64,000 nt of DNA from contig CAMSTY010000001.1 of assembly GCA_947063875.1 (NCBI GenBank), positions 1-64,000 on the forward strand, in the 5' to 3' direction. A program made the translations under genes and the position numbers. Shown in pieces: positions 59,982 through 64,000 of this stretch (positions are counted from its first letter, which is position 1; each line of letters starts with the position of its first letter). The notes beneath the pieces were generated by a model. It ran no database searches, was not told the origin of the DNA, and saw only the letters and a list, made by a program, of their open reading frames with translations. Source of the DNA: an uncultured bacterium (GTDB taxonomy: Bacteria > Bacillota > Clostridia > Lachnospirales > Lachnospiraceae).

Positions 59982-59984
59982 TTT

Positions 59985-60224
59985 ATGAGACTAGACAAAT
60001 ATCTGAAAGTTTCCCGCCTGATCAAACGTCGTACCGTGGCCAATGAGGCCTGTGACGCAGGGCGGGTTTTGGTCAATGATAAGCCTGCCAAGGCGTCGGT
60101 GAGCGTGAAGGCAGGAGATATCATAGAGATACAATTTGGGACCAGTTCGGTGAAGGTAGAGGTACTGGATGTCCAGGAGACGGTCCGCAAGGATGACGCA
60201 AAGGAATTGTACCGGTATTTATAA
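59985..60224 (+). CDS. rqcP: RqcP (S4-domain RNA-binding protein)
   Basis: The 79-residue protein is an S4 domain with MRLDKYLKVSRLIKRRTVAN and AGRVLVNDKPAKAS, the usual signature of RqcP/YabO. RqcP binds the 50S subunit and works with RqcH in tailing of stalled nascent chains. The start is three bases after the HU stop; no clear ribosome site is present, so translation may be coupled. Position between hup and yabP is as in Bacillus. Confidence 0.92.
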   Translation: MRLDKYLKVSRLIKRRTVANEACDAGRVLVNDKPAKASVSVKAGDIIEIQFGTSSVKVEVLDVQETVRKDDAKELYRYL

Positions 60225-60249
60225 AAGTCATAAGGAAAGAGATCTTCTC

Positions 60250-60278
60250 ATATATTGAAATCAGGTGTTTCATATAGC
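60250..60278 (+). promoter_or_regulatory. Sigma-E-like promoter of yabPQ
   Basis: ATATATT (60250-60256) and CATATAGC (60271-60278) with about 14-16 bases between fit the mother-cell sigma-E pattern. yabP is under sigma-E control in B. subtilis, which supports the call. The same ATATATTGAAAT string occurs upstream of cwlD (from 26,196), but without a matching -10. Confidence 0.5.
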
Positions 60279-60293
60279 AGGAGGTCTTTTTGC

Positions 60294-60578
60294 ATGGAGG
60301 AAAAATCGGGAAACCGTCCCCATACCTGTTTTCTGCAGAACCGTGCGGCAGCCAATCTGACAGGGGTGCGGGAGGTAGTGGCATTTGATGAAAACCAGGT
60401 GGTTATGGACACAGATCTGGGACTTTTGACCCTGAAAGGAAAGGATCTGCATGTCAGCCGTCTTTTGGTGGAAAAAGGGGAAGTGGATGTCACGGGGACC
60501 GTGGACAGTATGACCTATTCCTCCAATGAGGCATACCGCAAAGCAGGGCAGTCCTTTTTGGTCCGCCTATTCAAGTGA
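60294..60578 (+). CDS. yabP: Sporulation protein YabP
   Basis: The 94-residue protein has the YabP core: NRAAANLTGVREVVAFDENQ, and LKGKDLHVSRLLVEKGEVDV, found only in spore formers. It acts in the mother cell at the outer forespore membrane with YabQ; a defect affects spore coat and cortex formation. AGGAGG is nine bases before ATG 60294; an upstream in-frame ATG at 60,255 would lie before the ribosome site. Confidence 0.93.
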   Translation: MEEKSGNRPHTCFLQNRAAANLTGVREVVAFDENQVVMDTDLGLLTLKGKDLHVSRLLVEKGEVDVTGTVDSMTYSSNEAYRKAGQSFLVRLFK

Positions 60579-60596
60579 GGGGGCGAGGAATCAGGC

Positions 60597-60941
60597 ATGA
60601 GCCCCAATATTCAATTTGAAGCCAGATTGCTTGTGACGGGAGCAGCTGCCGGTGTCGGCCTGATGGTGTTATACGACTTGCTGCGCTTATTCCGTAAGCT
60701 GGTACCTCACGGATGGCTCTGGATCGGCATGGAAGATCTGAGCTATTGGATTTTTGCTGGTTTTGCGGTTTTTTATCTGTTGTATCGGGAAAATGACGGA
60801 GCATTACGGTTGTACGTGATAGGCATGGTGTTCCTAAGTATGATAGCCTATGAGCGGGTGTCTGGCACATTATTCCGAAAGGTGTTGAAAAAGGTCGGCA
60901 GATGCTTTAAAATAGGGATATCAAAACAGAACCAAAGATGA
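60597..60941 (+). CDS. yabQ: Sporulation protein YabQ
   Basis: The 114-residue protein has three membrane helices (about 10-30, 45-62, 70-88), and LRLFRKLVPHGWLWIGMEDLS is the typical YabQ stretch. YabQ is needed for spore cortex formation in B. subtilis. The ribosome site GTGAGGGGGCGAGG precedes it. Transcribed with yabP from the sigma-E-like promoter. Confidence 0.88.
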   Translation: MSPNIQFEARLLVTGAAAGVGLMVLYDLLRLFRKLVPHGWLWIGMEDLSYWIFAGFAVFYLLYRENDGALRLYVIGMVFLSMIAYERVSGTLFRKVLKKVGRCFKIGISKQNQR

Positions 60942-60975
60942 ACGGCAGCATGGTTGGATCGAAGCAGGTGAGTAT

Positions 60976-61311
60976 ATGAAAACAAATGGCAGCATGGGCA
61001 GGAAGGCAAAAAAAAGAAAAAAGGATCGCTGGGGTAACCGTATGGCCATTTTGGGCGTTACACTGGTAGTGTTTTGCCTGGGAGTCGTGGTCAATGTCAG
61101 GATTACATCCATGGAGAAGAGAGACCTGGAGTACCAGGAGAGGGAAATGCTGCTTCAGCAGCAATATGACAAGGAACTCAGCCGGGCGGAAGATTTAAAG
61201 GACTATGAGGTTTATGTGCAGACAAAGCAATATGTGGAAGAGGTGGCGAAACAGAAGCTTGGCCTGGTCAAACCAGATGAGATTTTGCTAAAGCCAGTTC
61301 CCAAGAATTGA
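60976..61311 (+). CDS. divIC: Septum formation initiator (DivIC/FtsB family)
   Basis: The 111-residue protein has a basic N-terminus, one membrane helix (about 26-45) and a coiled coil (about 47-85), ending with the FtsB-type motif YVEEVAKQKLGLVKPDEILL. It belongs to the divisome complex with FtsL and DivIB. AGCAGGTGAGTAT precedes ATG 60976. Its position after yabQ is conserved. Confidence 0.9.
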   Translation: MKTNGSMGRKAKKRKKDRWGNRMAILGVTLVVFCLGVVVNVRITSMEKRDLEYQEREMLLQQQYDKELSRAEDLKDYEVYVQTKQYVEEVAKQKLGLVKPDEILLKPVPKN

Positions 61312-61392
61312 TTTTGTACGAGAAATAAAAATAAGATGACGGGCATACAATCCCTTCCTGCCGCATATAATGTGGTTTAGGAGGGGATTTTT

Positions 61393-62799
61393 GTGTGGAG
61401 ACGAACAAAACGCCGCGATATGGCGGATGTAAATGTATATACGGCTGCCCGTTTGGAGGAGATGGCGCGTTCTCTCGGACTTTTGGCAAAATCCTGCCAG
61501 GATGATCTGGAGGACAACCGGGGCCTGACAAAGGAGGATGCCCTGGCGGCGATGCAGATGTCGGCAGCCATGGTGTGCGGCGGGTGCAGCCGCTGCAATC
61601 TGTACCACGACAGCAAGAAAGAAGACAGCTATTATTTGTATTACCTTTTGCGGGCGTTTGAGCAGAAGGGGAAGGTTGAATTTGAGGACATGCCTCGTTT
61701 TTTTATGGAAACCTGCAGGAGGCGGGAGGCTTATGTAGGACAGCTGAACCGAAATCTGGGACGAGCCACTATGAACCTGGAGTGGAAAAACCGTTTTCTG
61801 GAAAGCCGCGATACGGTGATGGTGCAGTTTCGGGAACTGGCTGTAATCCTGGAAGAATTTGCCCACCAAATGGAGCAGGCGTCAGATATTACGGACAGTA
61901 AGGGGGAAGCAGTGAAGAGGGTGTTCCGGCAGCATCACATGCTGGTGGAGAACCTGCTGCTTTTGGAGCATGAGAACCGTCAGAGGGAGGCGTATCTGAC
62001 CATGCGTACGCTCAACGGCCGGTGCGTGACGGCGAGAGAGGCCGCAGAGATCCTGGGACAGGCGATGGGCAACAAGGGCTGGTATGCGCCAAAGGATACC
62101 CGGGCGCTGGTGACAAAACAGACGGCAACCATTCATTTTTCCGAGGCGGGGAGGTATCGGATGATGTATGGCATTGCACGGCAGCCAAGGGAAGGAGAAA
62201 CGTTTTCCGGCGATAACTTCACCTATTCGGAAGAGGTTCCCGGCCAGGTGATTTTAAGTATGTCGGACGGGATGGGGAGCGGGGAACAGGCATCCGCCGA
62301 GAGCAGACGGGTAGTGGAATTGGCGCAGCAGCTTTTGGAAACCGGTTTTTCGGCGCGGGCAGCGCTTAAGATGGTCAATACGGTACTCATGCTGACCGGA
62401 GAGCAGCAGCATCCGGCGACGTTTGACCTGTGCTGTGTGGATCTTCATACCGGAGTGCTGGAGGCGATGAAAATGGGGGCAGTGGCAACATTTATTTTAA
62501 GCGGAAACGGGGTGGAGATCTTGGAGGCCGGAGAGGTGCCGGCCGGAATAATCGGGAACGTGGAGCCGGTATTGCTGTCCAAAAAACTCTGGGATGGCGA
62601 CCGGGTGGTTATGGTGACGGACGGTGTACTGGAGGCGTGTCCGGGAGAGGACAAGGAAGGCAGCCTCAAAGAGTACATAGAAAGCATGGAAGTGCACAGC
62701 GTACAGGAAATGGCGGAGGAGATCCTGGAATTTGCCTGCCAGGAAGAGAAAGCGCGGGATGATATGACGGTGTTGGTGGGAGGAATCTGGAGACGCTAA
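61393..62799 (+). CDS. spoIIE: SpoIIE-type PP2C phosphatase without the membrane domain
   Basis: The 468-residue protein ends with a PP2C-type phosphatase domain (about 240-468): DGMGSGEQASAESRRVVEL (metal-binding Asp-Gly), MGAVATFILSGNG, MVTDGVLEA and DDMTVLVGGIW. It would dephosphorylate SpoIIAA and so activate sigma-F in the forespore. B. subtilis SpoIIE (827 residues) has ten membrane helices first; this protein has none, beginning instead with a cytosolic part including CGGCSRCNLYH. The GTG start (61393) follows GGAGGGG at good spacing, and only 80 bp separate it from divIC, so no lost exon-like part is hidden. Confidence 0.85.
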   Translation: MWRRTKRRDMADVNVYTAARLEEMARSLGLLAKSCQDDLEDNRGLTKEDALAAMQMSAAMVCGGCSRCNLYHDSKKEDSYYLYYLLRAFEQKGKVEFEDMPRFFMETCRRREAYVGQLNRNLGRATMNLEWKNRFLESRDTVMVQFRELAVILEEFAHQMEQASDITDSKGEAVKRVFRQHHMLVENLLLLEHENRQREAYLTMRTLNGRCVTAREAAEILGQAMGNKGWYAPKDTRALVTKQTATIHFSEAGRYRMMYGIARQPREGETFSGDNFTYSEEVPGQVILSMSDGMGSGEQASAESRRVVELAQQLLETGFSARAALKMVNTVLMLTGEQQHPATFDLCCVDLHTGVLEAMKMGAVATFILSGNGVEILEAGEVPAGIIGNVEPVLLSKKLWDGDRVVMVTDGVLEACPGEDKEGSLKEYIESMEVHSVQEMAEEILEFACQEEKARDDMTVLVGGIWRR

Positions 62800-62828
62800 A
62801 AAAGAGTTCGCACAGCGAGCTCTTTTTT
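62798..62828 (+). terminator. Terminator of spoIIE
   Basis: AAAAAAGAGTTCGC pairs with GCGAGCTCTTTTTTT around ACA, giving a stem of about 12 bp with one mismatch and a strong U-run, directly after the stop codon. Confidence 0.85.
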
Positions 62829-62898
62829 TGGCGGATTCACTTGCAGGGGAGAGGAAATACAGGTATAGTTAAAGGCAGAAAACGGCAGGAGGGACGGA

Positions 62899-64000
62899 AT
62901 GCAGGAAAAGGTGTGGAAGTTTATAAGGGCCCACGAAATGCTGAAGCCAGATGACCGGGTGGCAGTGGCGGTGTCAGGAGGGGCGGATTCGGTCTGCCTG
63001 CTGATGCTGCTGGCAGAAAATGCGATCCACCTGCAGCTTCGGGCCATTCATGTGCATCATGGGATTCGGGGGCAGGAAGCGGACCGGGATGCGGCATTTG
63101 TGGAGGAACTCTGCAGACGTCTGGGGATCTGGCAAAAAACCGTATACCGAAACGTGCCGCAATATGCAAGGGAACAGGGGATGTCTACAGAAGAGGCGGC
63201 TCGAATCCTTCGCTATGAGACGCTGGAGGAGGAAGCCGGGATTTGGGAACAGGAAGAGGGGGAGGAGCCGCCGGTGCGGATTGCCGTGGCGCATCACCAG
63301 GACGACAATGCAGAGACGATCCTGCATCATTTGTTCCGGGGAAGCGGGCTGAAAGGCCTGGCCGGGATGCAGCCGGTGCAGGGGAGGCGGATTCGGCCGC
63401 TTCTGGCAGTGAGGCGGCAAGAGATCTTGGAATATCTGAAGTCGAACGGGGCGGAATGGAAGGAGGACTCCACCAATGAGTCCCAGGAATACACCAGAAA
63501 TCGAATCCGCAGAAACCTGATTCCTTGTCTGACCGGACAGATCAATGAGCGGGCAGTGGAAAATGTGATCCATGCCGGGATGATTTTTGGGCAAGCGGAT
63601 GATTATCTGCAAAAACAGGCAAAAAGGGTATGGGAGCAGTGCAAAAGGACGGGGAAAAGGGCAGGGAAGGCCGGTGAGGAAATCGTATGGGCATCCATGG
63701 ACGTACAGGTATTGAAAGAACAGGAACCGATTCTTCGTATTTACCTCATTCGGGAGATGCTGGCTGCTGCTGCGGCCGGGCATAAAGACATTACCGCCAG
63801 ACATCTGGAGCAGATCGGGCGGCTGGCAGATTCGGCGGTTGGAAAAAGCCTGGATTTACCCGGATTTGTGCGGGCATTCCGCAGCTACCAGGAAATTGGC
63901 ATTGAAAACCATAGCGGACAAGATGCCCAGACAGATATCCTTCGTACAGAAGGAAATGAGGAGGCAGCGGCGCTTTTGGTTCCGGGAAAGGTCTCTTTTA
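62899..64000 (+). CDS. tilS: tRNA(Ile)-lysidine synthetase, 5' part (runs off the window)
   Basis: 367 residues are visible with no stop; the gene continues beyond 64,000. The PP-loop SGGADS (26-31) binds ATP, and HHGIRGQEADRDAAFVEE and HHQDDNAETILHHLFRGSGL are typical of TilS, which converts C34 of tRNA-Ile to lysidine so that it reads AUA. The region between the N-domain and the end matches the normal family layout. ATG 62899 follows CAGGAGGGACGG. The usual neighbours hpt and ftsH would follow. Confidence 0.93.
   Translation, partial: MQEKVWKFIRAHEMLKPDDRVAVAVSGGADSVCLLMLLAENAIHLQLRAIHVHHGIRGQEADRDAAFVEELCRRLGIWQKTVYRNVPQYAREQGMSTEEAARILRYETLEEEAGIWEQEEGEEPPVRIAVAHHQDDNAETILHHLFRGSGLKGLAGMQPVQGRRIRPLLAVRRQEILEYLKSNGAEWKEDSTNESQEYTRNRIRRNLIPCLTGQINERAVENVIHAGMIFGQADDYLQKQAKRVWEQCKRTGKRAGKAGEEIVWASMDVQVLKEQEPILRIYLIREMLAAAAAGHKDITARHLEQIGRLADSAVGKSLDLPGFVRAFRSYQEIGIENHSGQDAQTDILRTEGNEEAAALLVPGKVSF

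Overview
The window looks like the chromosome of a spore-forming, anaerobic clostridium of the Lachnospiraceae type. The basis is the coding style (dense GGAGG ribosome sites, moderate GC), the sporulation genes (yabP, yabQ, a spoIIE-type phosphatase, yyaC, a split cwlD, a SpoVB/MurJ-like flippase) and the order rpsF-ssb-rpsR and mazG-hup-rqcP-yabP-yabQ-divIC-spoIIE-tilS. The genus cannot be fixed from sequence reading alone. No rRNA, tRNA or CRISPR array was seen.

Layout. (1) 1-10,665: a compact plus-strand cluster of about 23 mostly small genes with start/stop overlaps. It carries a second SSB, a ParB-like protein, a D12-type adenine methylase, an ASCH-domain protein and a PAPS-reductase-family protein. 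It reads as the accessory part of a prophage, plasmid or integrative element whose left side lies outside the window. (2) 10,746-13,807: a TRAP transporter operon. (3) 13,879-20,128: a flippase (minus strand), recJ, glyA and rpsF-ssb-rpsR. (4) 20,311-22,748: a kinase/ATPase cluster with unusual start codons. (5) 22,979-31,539: a GH18 protein, a phosphoesterase lipoprotein, and cwlD split by a 4.6-kb serine-recombinase element. (6) 31,555-41,124: TSCPD protein, MTA/SAH nucleosidase, Lachnospiraceae-type conserved proteins, YyaC, a LysM protein, a DUF5711-like protein and transketolase. (7) 41,296-50,538: glucokinase, Mn-pyrophosphatase, flavin reductase, shikimate kinase, phosphoglycerate mutase, YitT, a small membrane protein and a class A PBP. 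(8) 50,775-56,244: murC, a DnaA-box cluster, DnaD/DnaC-type replication proteins, PRPP synthetase and signal peptidase. (9) 56,369-64,000: nucleotidyltransferase, a degenerate GlgX-like protein, then the mazG-to-tilS block with sporulation and division genes; tilS runs off the window.

The most interesting feature is at 26,219-31,539. The sporulation amidase gene cwlD is cut within its first zinc-binding motif, between codons 56 and 57, by a 4,610-bp element with an intact large serine recombinase. The two copies of CATGGAGGG at the ends are in codon phase, so excision would rebuild an intact 236-codon cwlD. A sigma-E-like promoter lies ahead of the recombinase genes. Together this suggests a developmentally excised intervening element like skin in sigK, here in a cortex-maturation gene. 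Other points of note: a GH13 debranching-enzyme homologue that has lost all its catalytic residues, a Ser/Thr kinase whose only plausible start is AUU, tandem DnaA boxes ahead of helicase-loading genes, and a PAPS-reductase-family protein with an internal duplication.
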